Of a DNA stretch of 64,000 nt, positions 1 through 7,490 are shown in pieces. How positions within the stretch are numbered: position 1 is the stretch's first letter; the number at the start of each line of letters is the position of its first letter. Source of the DNA: CAXMST01 sp964196325 (GTDB lineage: Bacteria; Actinomycetota; Thermoleophilia; Solirubrobacterales; 70-9); contig CAXMST010000099.1 of assembly GCA_964196325.1 (NCBI GenBank), positions 1 through 64,000 of the forward strand, given 5' to 3'. Below the pieces are notes generated by a model. The model was given only the letters and a program-made list of their open reading frames with translations. It ran no database searches and was not told the DNA's origin. The translations under genes and the position numbers were made by a program.

Positions 1-315
1 CCGGTAGACGTCCATCTGCCAGAGCCGATCCTGAGCATGGCACAAGCCCTGCGCAAACCACAGATCGTGGAGGCTGCCGGCCTCGATGTGCGGGACGCCC
101 CAACGGTCGCGGTCGATCCGGGCCGGGGTCGAGATTCCGGTCACACCGAGCCGCCCCGAGCGCTGCGGCAACGGCCGCCGCAGTAGCTGCCACCGCGCTG
201 CAAGCCCGGTGCCGCCCGCCAGCGCCGCCAACGCGACACCCGCGATCCCGCCCCGACGGAGCGCGGCGGCCAAAGGCCCGCGTGCGCTGCTGCTGCAACC
301 GAACATCGCTGCCAT
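1..315 (-). CDS. Penicillin acylase family protein, N-terminal part (cut by window edge)
   Basis: Only the first 105 codons lie in the window; the gene continues past base 1. The N-terminus is Arg/Ala-rich with a hydrophobic stretch at about residues 18-40 (signal peptide or anchor). It is followed by the family's entry motif: RDRWGVPHIEAGS at residues 69-81 and AQGLCHAQDRLWQMDVYR at residues 88-105. Penicillin acylases and related N-terminal nucleophile amidohydrolases show this GVPHI...AQDR.WQMD pattern; they are exported, self-cleaving enzymes that hydrolyse amide bonds, for example in acyl-homoserine lactones or beta-lactams. The catalytic Ser of the beta chain lies outside the window, so activity and substrate cannot be judged. 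The start is the ATG at 315; a second in-frame ATG lies three codons on. The gene follows the hydrolase ending at 355 on the same strand. Confidence 0.85.
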   Translation of the reverse strand, partial: MAAMFGCSSSARGPLAAALRRGGIAGVALAALAGGTGLAARWQLLRRPLPQRSGRLGVTGISTPARIDRDRWGVPHIEAGSLHDLWFAQGLCHAQDRLWQMDVYR

Positions 316-354
316 GATTATCGAGCCCGACGCAAGGGCGGCGAAGAATCCGCC

Positions 355-1104
355 TCAGGGGCCGAGCTCGCCGACTCTGGTCCCTTCGCCGGCGAGCTTC
401 TCCAGGTGGGCCTGCATGGCCAGCGCGGCCGCGCCGCGCATCGCGGCGGGCACATCCGACCAGCCCGCCTCGAGCAGCCTTGCCCGGGAGCGCTCGCCGC
501 TCTCCAGCGCCGCCAGCAGGCGACGCTCACGATCGAGCCGATGCTCCCGATACTCGCTGATCCGCCCAGCCGGATCCGTGATCCAGGGGCCATGGCCCGG
601 GCAGAGCAGCTCGGCCCCGAGGCTCGCGACCCGGTCGAGCGAGCGTAGGTAGTCAGCCAGCGAGCCGCCTCCGGCCAGGGGCGGCACGATCGCCGAGCCC
701 TCGCCGAGGATCAGATCGCCGCAGAAGCAGACGTCGCCGAGCACGAAGACCGCGTGATCGCGCGCATGCCCGGGCGTCGGTACGACGGTGAATGGTCCCG
801 CCTCCGAGTCCGGCGGCGGATGGCTTCCGCGGACCTTCGGGATCCCGGTCTCCTCAGCGGCGGCCGCGAGTGCGGCGCCCTCGTCGCTTGCCTGCGAGCT
901 GCCCCAGATCGGCTCCAGCCCAAGCATCTCCACGCCCTCGTTGTGATCGATGTGGGAGTGGGTCAGGAGCACAGCTCCGAGCCCGCCTCGGCGCTCGGTC
1001 TCGGCCGTAACCGCCTCGATGTGGCCGGCAATCGCGGGGCCCGGATCGATCACCCAGGCGGGGTCGCTGCCGACGATGTAGGTATTGGTCCCAGCGAGCG
1101 TCAT
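355..1104 (-). CDS. Metallo-beta-lactamase fold hydrolase (LACTB2/glyoxalase II-like)
   Basis: A 249-residue metal-dependent hydrolase. The zinc-binding motif THSHIDH is at about residues 48-54, followed by PTPGHARDH, the Asp-containing CGDLILG and a late CPGHGP. The C-terminal helical part (HRLDRERRLLAALESG...) is the winged-helix-like extension of the LACTB2 group. Substrate unknown; relatives act on thioesters or RNA. ATG 1104 is the only usable start, but the reading frame upstream also looks coding: it gives APNPGP just before MTLAGTNTY, and APNPxPMTLxGTNTY is the normal opening of this family. The true N-terminus may therefore be longer through a rare start codon (ATC or ATT), or the gene has lost its start. 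It lies 89 bases after the WYL regulator on the same strand. Confidence 0.82.
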   Translation of the reverse strand: MTLAGTNTYIVGSDPAWVIDPGPAIAGHIEAVTAETERRGGLGAVLLTHSHIDHNEGVEMLGLEPIWGSSQASDEGAALAAAAEETGIPKVRGSHPPPDSEAGPFTVVPTPGHARDHAVFVLGDVCFCGDLILGEGSAIVPPLAGGGSLADYLRSLDRVASLGAELLCPGHGPWITDPAGRISEYREHRLDRERRLLAALESGERSRARLLEAGWSDVPAAMRGAAALAMQAHLEKLAGEGTRVGELGP

Positions 1105-1193
1105 CGGACCAGGATTCGGAGCAACGATCCGGGTGATCTCCGAGTATCCGGGTGCCGACTCCGCCCCGACTGACGTAGGCGTCGCGATCGGCG

Positions 1194-3248
1194 CTACTCG
1201 CTGACGGCCGCAAGCACGGCGGCGCGGGCATCAGGGGGCTCGAGCACGACCATGTCGCCGGCGCCCTTCAGCACCTCGCGGACCAACCAAGCGGTGCCGG
1301 CGAACGGCACCTCGATGATCAGCGCGTCGTCGGCCAGAACCTCGACCACGGTCCGCTCCTCCCGGACCCAGCGGGCCCGCTGTGGGGAGACCCAGACACT
1401 GGCCAGGCGCGCGTCATCGACCTCACCCTGGCTCAGCCACTGCTCCGCGGAGAGCTGGCCCTCGACGTCCTCGCTGCGCTCGAACGTCTCACCGGTCGGC
1501 TCCGCCTGCTTGGTCCGATCGAGACGGAAGTGGCGCACGGCATCGCGGCGCCGATCGCGACAACCGACGTACCAGCCGCCCGGGCCACGGGCCAAGCGGT
1601 AGGGCTCGATCTCCCGGGAGGTGAACTGGTCCTCGTTCTCCTTGTAGTAGTTGATCTTCAGCACCTGGCGTTGCTTGATCGCCTCGTTTACCGCGCTCAC
1701 GATCTCGGGCTCATCACGTTCGATCGTGATCTGCAGACCCTCACGGGATGGGTCATGGCCGAGCGCCTCGACGATCTTGTGGCGGGCGGTCGCGAGCCCC
1801 ACCTGGGGCAGGTGATCGGCGAAGAAATCGATCGCGGCGACCAGTGCCTTCGCCTCCAGCGGCAACAGGCGAGCGGGGCGAGCGAAGCTGTCCCCGTAGG
1901 CCTCGGGATCGACCTCGATCTCCTCGCCCTTGATCTCCGCGTAGAGCACGTAGGTGCCGCCGCCGAAGTTGACGACGTTGAGGACGTCGATATCGCCGCG
2001 CAGCTCACGGTCGCTGATGCCGAGCTCCTTGCAGACGTCGACCGTCAGCAGCGGGCTTTCGTTGCGGGCCGAGGTGATCAACATCCCGGCCAGCGTGACC
2101 AGGCGAGCGAAGCGCTCGGGCCGGATCACGGTCTCCGCCTTGCCGTTCGAGCGGGTCCGGCGCTCGGCTTCCTCGACAGCGGGACGAGCAACCGGCTTCG
2201 CTGTCTCGAAGCCCTCCGCGTGGCGCTCCCGGAGCAGCTCTCGGCGCTGCGCCGCCTCGGCGGCCAGCTCGGGCGGATCGAGCACCGCCGCATTGTGACG
2301 CCAACTCAGCAGCCAGGCGATCAACTGGCGTTCCGAGGAGTAGTTGGTCGTGAAGATCGAGCCCTTTCCGGGCGCCCCATCCTTCTTACCCGCGACCCGC
2401 AGCTCGCCGAAGCCACCCGACTCGCGCTCAACCAACCAGTCGACTCTGTCGGTGATGAAGATCTTCGCTTGGCGCTCGCTGGTCCCCATCTGCCAGTCGG
2501 CCCTGGAGGCGTAGTCGCGGCGGTCGAAGTCCTCGGGGGTTGCGAAGTCGTGCTCCGCCTTACTCGCGTAGCTGACCTTGCCCTGGATCCGCGAGAGCCG
2601 GAAGACGCGCACCGCGTCGCGCTCGTGCGAGTACCCGATCAAGTAGAACTGGCTCGAGCGGAAGACCAGGTGGTAGGGGTCGACCTTGCGGTCCTCCGTC
2701 GTGTCTCGCGCCATCGTGTAGTAGCTGAACTCGATCGTCTTGCGACGCGAGATCGCGGTCTCGATCTTGGCTAGACGCTGTGAGAGCTCGCGCCCGCCGG
2801 CGGAGGCCGTCATCGCCATCTCGATCGGGGCGCTCTCGCCATCGCCATTGCTGAGCGGACTCTTGCGGCCCCATGAGACCTGCTGCAACGCCAGCCGCAG
2901 CGGCTCGGCGTATGCGAACTGGCCGTCGAGCAGCGTCAGGGCGGTGCCCAGAGCGGCGAGCTCCGAGTCGGCGAACTCGATCGCCGGGAGGTAGTAGTTC
3001 TCGGGGGGGAGCGCGTACAGCTCCGACTCCAGGTAGCCCTCGTTGGGCCGGTCGACCTTGAGCGCGATCCCGAGACTCTCGAGCTCGGCGCGGTCGGCGT
3101 AAAACCGGCGCGCGAACGCGTCCTCGTTCATCGACGAGTACCCCTCCACCTCCTGCTTGATCTCGAGCGCTGACACAGGCCTGCGATTGGCCATCAGGAA
3201 CGAGATCAGGGAGAGCTGGCGGATCAGCTTCTCGGTGTCCTTGGCCAC
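1194..3248 (-). CDS. pafBC: WYL-domain transcriptional regulator, fused PafB-PafC type
   Basis: A 684-residue protein with two similar halves. The first half opens with a helix-turn-helix region (AKDTEKLIRQLSLISFLM) and holds a WYL domain (IEFSYYTMARDTTEDRKVDPYHLVF). The second half has another HTH (LVTLAGMLITSARNESPLL) and a second WYL domain (LKINYYKENEDQFTSREIEPY). This matches PafB and PafC, usually two adjacent genes in actinobacteria, joined into one chain. PafBC activates the mycobacterial DNA-damage response and its WYL domains are thought to sense single-stranded nucleic acid; the same role here is inference. I chose GTG 3248 (VAKDTEKL) because PafB proteins start at this point; an ATG at 3278 would add ten residues. 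No proteasome or pup gene is visible nearby. Bases 3249-3379 hold no gene. Confidence 0.85.
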   Translation of the reverse strand: MAKDTEKLIRQLSLISFLMANRRPVSALEIKQEVEGYSSMNEDAFARRFYADRAELESLGIALKVDRPNEGYLESELYALPPENYYLPAIEFADSELAALGTALTLLDGQFAYAEPLRLALQQVSWGRKSPLSNGDGESAPIEMAMTASAGGRELSQRLAKIETAISRRKTIEFSYYTMARDTTEDRKVDPYHLVFRSSQFYLIGYSHERDAVRVFRLSRIQGKVSYASKAEHDFATPEDFDRRDYASRADWQMGTSERQAKIFITDRVDWLVERESGGFGELRVAGKKDGAPGKGSIFTTNYSSERQLIAWLLSWRHNAAVLDPPELAAEAAQRRELLRERHAEGFETAKPVARPAVEEAERRTRSNGKAETVIRPERFARLVTLAGMLITSARNESPLLTVDVCKELGISDRELRGDIDVLNVVNFGGGTYVLYAEIKGEEIEVDPEAYGDSFARPARLLPLEAKALVAAIDFFADHLPQVGLATARHKIVEALGHDPSREGLQITIERDEPEIVSAVNEAIKQRQVLKINYYKENEDQFTSREIEPYRLARGPGGWYVGCRDRRRDAVRHFRLDRTKQAEPTGETFERSEDVEGQLSAEQWLSQGEVDDARLASVWVSPQRARWVREERTVVEVLADDALIIEVPFAGTAWLVREVLKGAGDMVVLEPPDARAAVLAAVSE

Positions 3249-3379
3249 TGCCCTGAGGATAGTTGCGGCTCCGAGCAAGCCGGGTCCGGGTCAGCCCAGA
3301 TTCACGGAGTTTGCGCACTCCAATCCGACTTCGGTTGCACACCGGCCCCGTTCGGCCTATCGCGGAGCGCCCTGGGGGC

Positions 3380-4393
3380 TCAGGCGGCCGAGCGGCGAAA
3401 GTAGGCGGCGGCGTCGATCGCCCGATCGAAGCCTGACCAGGCCTGGCCCTCCGAGAGCGAGCGCTCGATCCGGTCAAAGCTGCCGAGCTTGCCACCGAGG
3501 TTGTCCATCATGTGGACCAGGGTCGCCTCACGGGTCGCGGGGACGACCGGGGAGCCGTGCTCGAGCGTCCCATGGTGGCTGAGAATGATGTGCAGGACCG
3601 ACTGGGCGAGATCGGGGTCGAAGCCTGCGATGGACTCGATCTCCCGTCGTACCCGGTAGTAACCGAGGGGGATCTCCCCCTGCAGCCGGCCAAGATCGGT
3701 CATGTCGATCGCCAGGGGATCGTCGTTGTAGGCCTCGAGTTTTCCGATGTCATGCAGAAGCGCTCCAGTGACTGCGACATCGCGGTCGATCCCTGGGAAG
3801 AACGAGGCGGCCGCACTGACGCTCTGGGCGACCGAGAGCGCGTGCTCGAGGAGGCCGTGGCGGTAGGCCTGGTGGTAGTGCTTGGCGGCGGGGGCGTCCC
3901 GGAACCGCTCCCAGATCTCGCTCTCGGGGCTGAGGAAGCGATCGAGCAGCTCGGCCAGCGCTGGATCCTGGATCGTCGCCAGCAACGCCCGCAGATCATC
4001 CTCCAGACGCTGCAGGGGAACCGGTGAGCTCTCCAGCAGCATGGCGGGGTCGTACTCACCATCACGTGCGGGGCGAACTGCCTCGACGATCACCGCGTCA
4101 CCCCACTGTGAGCTTGCCTCGAAGCGTCCCCGAACTCGCACGATCGCACCCGGCTCGGTGAGCTCGAAGCGGGCGTCAACCTCGTCCCACGACTTCGCCG
4201 CAACGGTGCCGGAGCGGTCCGAGAGCTTCAATGCCAGCCACTCGCTTCCCTTCCTGGTCGGGCGCCGGCTGCGGTCGCGGACGGCGTAGACGCCGTCGAC
4301 GCGCTCCCCGTCACGCAGGGTGGCGAGATCCTGGTGGCCCTCGGCCTCGCGCTCCGGCGCGGGCACCTGACCCAGTTGTGGCTGCTGCTCCAT
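3380..4393 (-). CDS. OB-fold plus HD-domain 3'-5' exonuclease, YhaM-like
   Basis: A 337-residue protein. Residues 25-110 look like an OB-fold nucleic-acid-binding domain (LKLSDRSGTVAAKSWD, IVRVRGRFEAS). Residues 170-320 form an HD phosphohydrolase domain with HGLLEHALSV (His at 179 and 184), LLHDIGK (His214, Asp215) and LSHHG. This order is that of YhaM/CBF1, a 3'-5' exoribonuclease that also cuts single-stranded DNA. The start is ATG 4393; the longer open frame upstream would run through the divergent promoter and into the amine oxidase gene. The gene is divergent from the oxidase at 4458 and lies upstream of the WYL regulator, so the two may share a transcript. Confidence 0.85.
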   Translation of the reverse strand: MEQQPQLGQVPAPEREAEGHQDLATLRDGERVDGVYAVRDRSRRPTRKGSEWLALKLSDRSGTVAAKSWDEVDARFELTEPGAIVRVRGRFEASSQWGDAVIVEAVRPARDGEYDPAMLLESSPVPLQRLEDDLRALLATIQDPALAELLDRFLSPESEIWERFRDAPAAKHYHQAYRHGLLEHALSVAQSVSAAASFFPGIDRDVAVTGALLHDIGKLEAYNDDPLAIDMTDLGRLQGEIPLGYYRVRREIESIAGFDPDLAQSVLHIILSHHGTLEHGSPVVPATREATLVHMMDNLGGKLGSFDRIERSLSEGQAWSGFDRAIDAAAYFRRSAA

Positions 4394-4457
4394 CTGCCGA
4401 TCCAAAATAGGGACGCGGGCGGACGGTGGGAGCAGGCCCTGAGCTACGGTTTCGCAT

Positions 4458-5672
4458 GTGGTGATCGTGATCGGAGCCGGCTTCGCCGGGCTTGAAGCCG
4501 CGGCGACAGTGGCGGCGGCCGGACGCGAGGTCCGGGTCCTCGAGGCGCGCAAGCGGGTCGGTGGTCGGGTCCACTCACAGAGGCTGCCCAACGGGGCGGT
4601 GATCGAGCTGGGGGCGGAGTTCATCCTCCCCGGCAACACCTACATCCGTGACCGTGCGGCGGAGCTCGGCCTCGGCCTTTGGGACAAGGGCGTCCGCTAC
4701 GGTCAGCGCGAATCGCGCGGCGGCCGCGCGGTCTCCGAAGCGGATCTGCAGGAGGCGCTGGCCACCGTCCGGCTGGCCCTGGAAGCCGAGCCCGGGCGGG
4801 GCGCCGGCTCGGTGGCCGAATTGTTGGCGCGGCTCGAGATCGCGCCCGGTGCCCGCGATTACATGCTCGCCCGAACCGAGATCTCCGCGGCGGCCCCGGC
4901 CGCGAACGTCCCGGCCGGCGAGCTGCTCGGCCTTGCGAAGGTCGGCAGGGAGCCCTCACCGTCGATCGCCGGCGGCAACCAGGAGCTTGCCCGGGCGCTG
5001 GCGGAGCGAGTCGGGACGGCGCGCATCGAGCTTGGGGCCCGGGTCACATCAGTCACGGACCAGGCCAATCGGATCTTGGTCGGGACCACATCGGGGGAGC
5101 TGGCGGCCGCCGCCGTGATCATCGCGATTCCGGCCAGCGTGCTCCCCGGCCTCAGGCTCGACCCGCCGCTGCCCCCACGGCAGGCCGCGGCGTTCGAGGC
5201 GATCGAATACGGGCATGCGGCGAAGCTGTTCGTGCCGCTCAGCGCAACCAGCCCTGAGCCAACGGCCGTGATGTCAGTCCCAGAGCGCTACTGGAGCTGG
5301 ACGGCGACCGGGGCAGGCGGAAGGCCGCAGGCGGTCGTCAGCTCGTTTGCCGGCTCGGCTGGGGCCCTGGAGCGTCTGCGGGTCGAGTTCGGGCCACAGC
5401 ATTGGCTCGGCTCACTTGCGCGGCTGCGCCCCGAGCTCGAGCTCGAGCCCGACGGAGCGCTGCTCTCGACCTGGAGCGACGACCCCCTGATCGGCGCGGC
5501 CTACTCGCTGCCGGCGCCGGCTGAGCGCCTCGAGACCCTCCGCGCCCCGCTCGCCGGGGGCCGGATTCAGTTCGCCGGTGAGCATCTCGCGGGCCAGTTC
5601 TCAGCCCTGATGGAAGGGGCTTTGCGCAGCGGCCGCGACGCTGCGCGGCGGCTTCTCGCGGTGCCGGTCTAG
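4458..5672 (+). CDS. FAD-dependent amine oxidase / NAD(P)-binding flavoprotein
   Basis: A 404-residue flavin oxidase of the monoamine oxidase fold. It starts with GTG at 4458 and runs directly into the FAD Rossmann motif (VIVIGAGFAGLEAAA, ending in VRVLEARKRVGGR). The substrate-binding middle region carries a conserved GAEFI. The C-terminal flavin-contact segment is FAGEHLAGQFSALMEGALRSG at about residues 375-395, typical of MAO/polyamine oxidases. It has no signal peptide, so it is probably cytoplasmic. The substrate (an amine, polyamine or carotenoid-like compound) cannot be read from sequence. The 64-base gap to the divergent HD gene must hold both promoters. It converges on the CcdA gene. 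Confidence 0.82.
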   Translation: MVIVIGAGFAGLEAAATVAAAGREVRVLEARKRVGGRVHSQRLPNGAVIELGAEFILPGNTYIRDRAAELGLGLWDKGVRYGQRESRGGRAVSEADLQEALATVRLALEAEPGRGAGSVAELLARLEIAPGARDYMLARTEISAAAPAANVPAGELLGLAKVGREPSPSIAGGNQELARALAERVGTARIELGARVTSVTDQANRILVGTTSGELAAAAVIIAIPASVLPGLRLDPPLPPRQAAAFEAIEYGHAAKLFVPLSATSPEPTAVMSVPERYWSWTATGAGGRPQAVVSSFAGSAGALERLRVEFGPQHWLGSLARLRPELELEPDGALLSTWSDDPLIGAAYSLPAPAERLETLRAPLAGGRIQFAGEHLAGQFSALMEGALRSGRDAARRLLAVPV

Positions 5673-5721
5673 ATGAATGATTCCTATTCCCGCACCCACG
5701 GCTGGCGCAGCTGACGGAGCC

Positions 5722-6462
5722 TCAGACCTCGTTGAAGAAGTTGAGCCCGAGGCCGTCGAGCCAGCGCTGGGCTTCGATGTTGAGCTGGAACAGCTCGCCG
5801 GTGTAGACGAGCACGCCCATCACCACCAGAACCAAGCCCCCAAAGGCCATGATCTGGCTGTAGTGGCGTTTGACCACGGCGAAGGCGGTCGTCATCCGGG
5901 TAAAGCCGATAGCCGTGAGCAGGAACGGAATCGCAAGGCCGAGCGAATAGACCGCCAACATCACACCGCCCTGGGCGACCGAGCCTGTCGTGGAGGCAAG
6001 CCCGAGGATCGCGGCCAGCGTCGGCCCGACGCACGGGGTCCAGGCAATTGCAAAGGCAGCCCCGGCGACCACCGGGCCGCCCTTGCCGGCCCGCTCCATC
6101 AGCGTATCGACGCGCCACTCGGCGTTGAGCTTGCTGATGAACAGGGTCGCGACGAAGAAGATGCCCATCGCGATGATCAGGATCCCGGCCACCTTGTTCA
6201 GGGTTGCCAGATTGGTCCGCAGGGCCTGGCTGAGGCCGGTCGCTGAGAGCCCCAGCAGGATGAAGATCGTGGAGAAGCTCGCGATGAAGATCAGCGAGGG
6301 TGGGATTACCCTGCGCCAGCTGGCGTCCTCGAGCTCAGTCGCGGAGACGCCGGTAACGGCCGACAGGTAGCCGGGCACCAGGGGCAGGACACAGGGGCTG
6401 AGGAACGAGATCATGCCGGCGAACAACGCCGTGATCAGGCTGACGCCGCCAATCTCGAGCAT
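5722..6462 (-). CDS. ccdA: Cytochrome c biogenesis protein CcdA (DsbD membrane domain)
   Basis: A 246-residue membrane protein with about six hydrophobic segments. The two redox cysteines sit in the hallmark motifs FLSPCVLPLVPGY (Cys24) and AWTPCVGPTL (Cys144). CcdA carries electrons from cytoplasmic thioredoxin across the membrane to thioredoxin-like proteins outside, which reduce apocytochrome c or other exported thiols. The TlpA-like lipoprotein ends 11 bases upstream on the same strand, so it is the likely partner. The cytochrome c domain at 38139-38876 is one possible client; that link is inference. Confidence 0.93.
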   Translation of the reverse strand: MLEIGGVSLITALFAGMISFLSPCVLPLVPGYLSAVTGVSATELEDASWRRVIPPSLIFIASFSTIFILLGLSATGLSQALRTNLATLNKVAGILIIAMGIFFVATLFISKLNAEWRVDTLMERAGKGGPVVAGAAFAIAWTPCVGPTLAAILGLASTTGSVAQGGVMLAVYSLGLAIPFLLTAIGFTRMTTAFAVVKRHYSQIMAFGGLVLVVMGVLVYTGELFQLNIEAQRWLDGLGLNFFNEV

Positions 6463-6473
6463 CGCTCAGCCGC

Positions 6474-7055
6474 TCATCCCAGCAGGTGCGTCTCGATGTC
6501 CAGCTCGAGCTGGTCCCGCGTTGCGTATGAGCCCTGGAAGACGTTGACGACCTCACCGTCGGCGTCGATGAAGACCGTGGTCGGCGAGACGACGCCGCCG
6601 CCGAGCGAAGCGATCTGTGCGGCGTTGGGGTCGAAGATGCTTGGGTATGGAACCGGCAGCTCGGCGAGGAACGACCCAGCCGCGTCGCGGCTGTCCTGCA
6701 TATCGATCCCGACGAAGGCGATCTCATCGGCGTGCGACTCGGCTGAGTCGCGGAAGTATGGGAACTCCGCCCGACAGGGCTCACACCAGGAGGCCCACTG
6801 GTTGACCACGATCGGATGTCCTTCGAGCTCGGCGAGCTTGGGCTCGAGCTGGCCCTCCTCGAGGATCTGGCTGCCCTCGGCCCGGTTCGCGCTGAGCGCC
6901 GCCGGGATGCCCTTCTCCTTGGCCGCTGGAGCGGCGTCGGCCGGGGTCGCGTCGGCACCCGCGGTGTCGGTCCCCTCATCGCTGCCACAGGCCGCGAGCG
7001 CGATTGCGCCGATCGCCAGCGCCAGTCCCAGAATCCACTTGCGTCGAGTTCTCAT
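6474..7055 (-). CDS. TlpA/ResA-like thioredoxin lipoprotein
   Basis: A 193-residue secreted thiol-disulfide protein. It starts with a positively charged signal peptide and a lipobox (LAAC, Cys23), so it should be anchored outside the membrane. A low-complexity Ala/Asp linker follows, then a thioredoxin fold with the active site WCEPC (Cys91, Cys94) and the cis-Pro region near SPTTVFID. CEPC is the usual active site of the TlpA/ResA group. It forms an operon with ccdA, which would reduce it. A good ribosome site (GGAGAG) precedes ATG 7055. An inverted repeat at 7077-7092 lies 21 bases upstream of the start and could control the pair. Confidence 0.9.
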   Translation of the reverse strand: MRTRRKWILGLALAIGAIALAACGSDEGTDTAGADATPADAAPAAKEKGIPAALSANRAEGSQILEEGQLEPKLAELEGHPIVVNQWASWCEPCRAEFPYFRDSAESHADEIAFVGIDMQDSRDAAGSFLAELPVPYPSIFDPNAAQIASLGGGVVSPTTVFIDADGEVVNVFQGSYATRDQLELDIETHLLG

Positions 7056-7076
7056 CAGCTATCTCTCCAAGTTGGG

Positions 7077-7092
7077 GTCACCTAATGGTGAC
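7077..7092. promoter_or_regulatory. Candidate operator: inverted repeat upstream of tlpA-ccdA
   Basis: GTCACC-TAAT-GGTGAC is a perfect 6+6 inverted repeat with a 4-base spacer, just upstream of the ribosome site of the TlpA-like gene. It is too short and AT-poor for a terminator and has no T-tract. A dimeric repressor site is the simplest reading; the family is unknown. Confidence 0.4.
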
Positions 7093-7133
7093 ATCGTGCG
7101 ATCTCCGGTCCTGCCGGCCCGGTAGCCATAAGA

Positions 7134-7150
7134 CCCGCCTGGGCGGTTTT
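7134..7150. terminator. Candidate (bidirectional) intrinsic terminator
   Basis: CCGCC-TG-GGCGG followed by TTTT on the plus strand; on the minus strand the same hairpin is preceded by AAAA. It lies between the end of the DUF427 gene (7184) and the start of the tlpA operon, both minus strand, so it would mainly end transcription of the oxidoreductase-DUF427 unit. Confidence 0.4.
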
Positions 7151-7183
7151 GGTCGCAAGCCGGACGTCGCGGCGTCGGGACGA

Positions 7184-7477
7184 TCAATCCTCGATCGCGA
7201 TCGGGCCCCAGAAAGCGACGTGCCCACGGATCCGCCGAATCCACGGGAACGGGTGCCGGTACTGCCAGGCGGCCGCCTTGGCACGCTCGCCACCGGCGTC
7301 GACGTGGTAATAGCTCGCGAGGCCCTTCCAGGGGCAGACGCTCATCGCCCGGGCCCTGTCCAAGCGGTCCCAATCGACACTCTCGGGAGGGAAATAGTGG
7401 TGACCCTCGACCATCTCGGTCCGATCGCTCTCGGCGATCGTCAGCCCACCCAGCGTCGCCCGTTTGGTCGCGCTCAT
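7184..7477 (-). CDS. DUF427 domain protein
   Basis: A 97-residue protein that is all one DUF427 domain: the signature SVCPWKGLASYYHV is at about residues 45-58, preceded by EGHHYFPPESVDW and followed by AWQYRHPFP. DUF427 proteins are small beta-rich proteins of unknown function, common in actinobacteria. The start is ATG 7477, 13 bases after the oxidoreductase stop, so it is the second gene of that operon. The longer open frame upstream belongs to the oxidoreductase in another frame. Confidence 0.88.
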   Translation of the reverse strand: MSATKRATLGGLTIAESDRTEMVEGHHYFPPESVDWDRLDRARAMSVCPWKGLASYYHVDAGGERAKAAAWQYRHPFPWIRRIRGHVAFWGPIAIED

Positions 7478-7490
7478 GCTCGGGCCGCCG

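Noticed and set aside
1530..2774. 414-codon open frame on the plus strand
   Set aside because: Antisense to the WYL regulator; the translated sequence is a typical Leu/Arg/Asp shadow with no motif.
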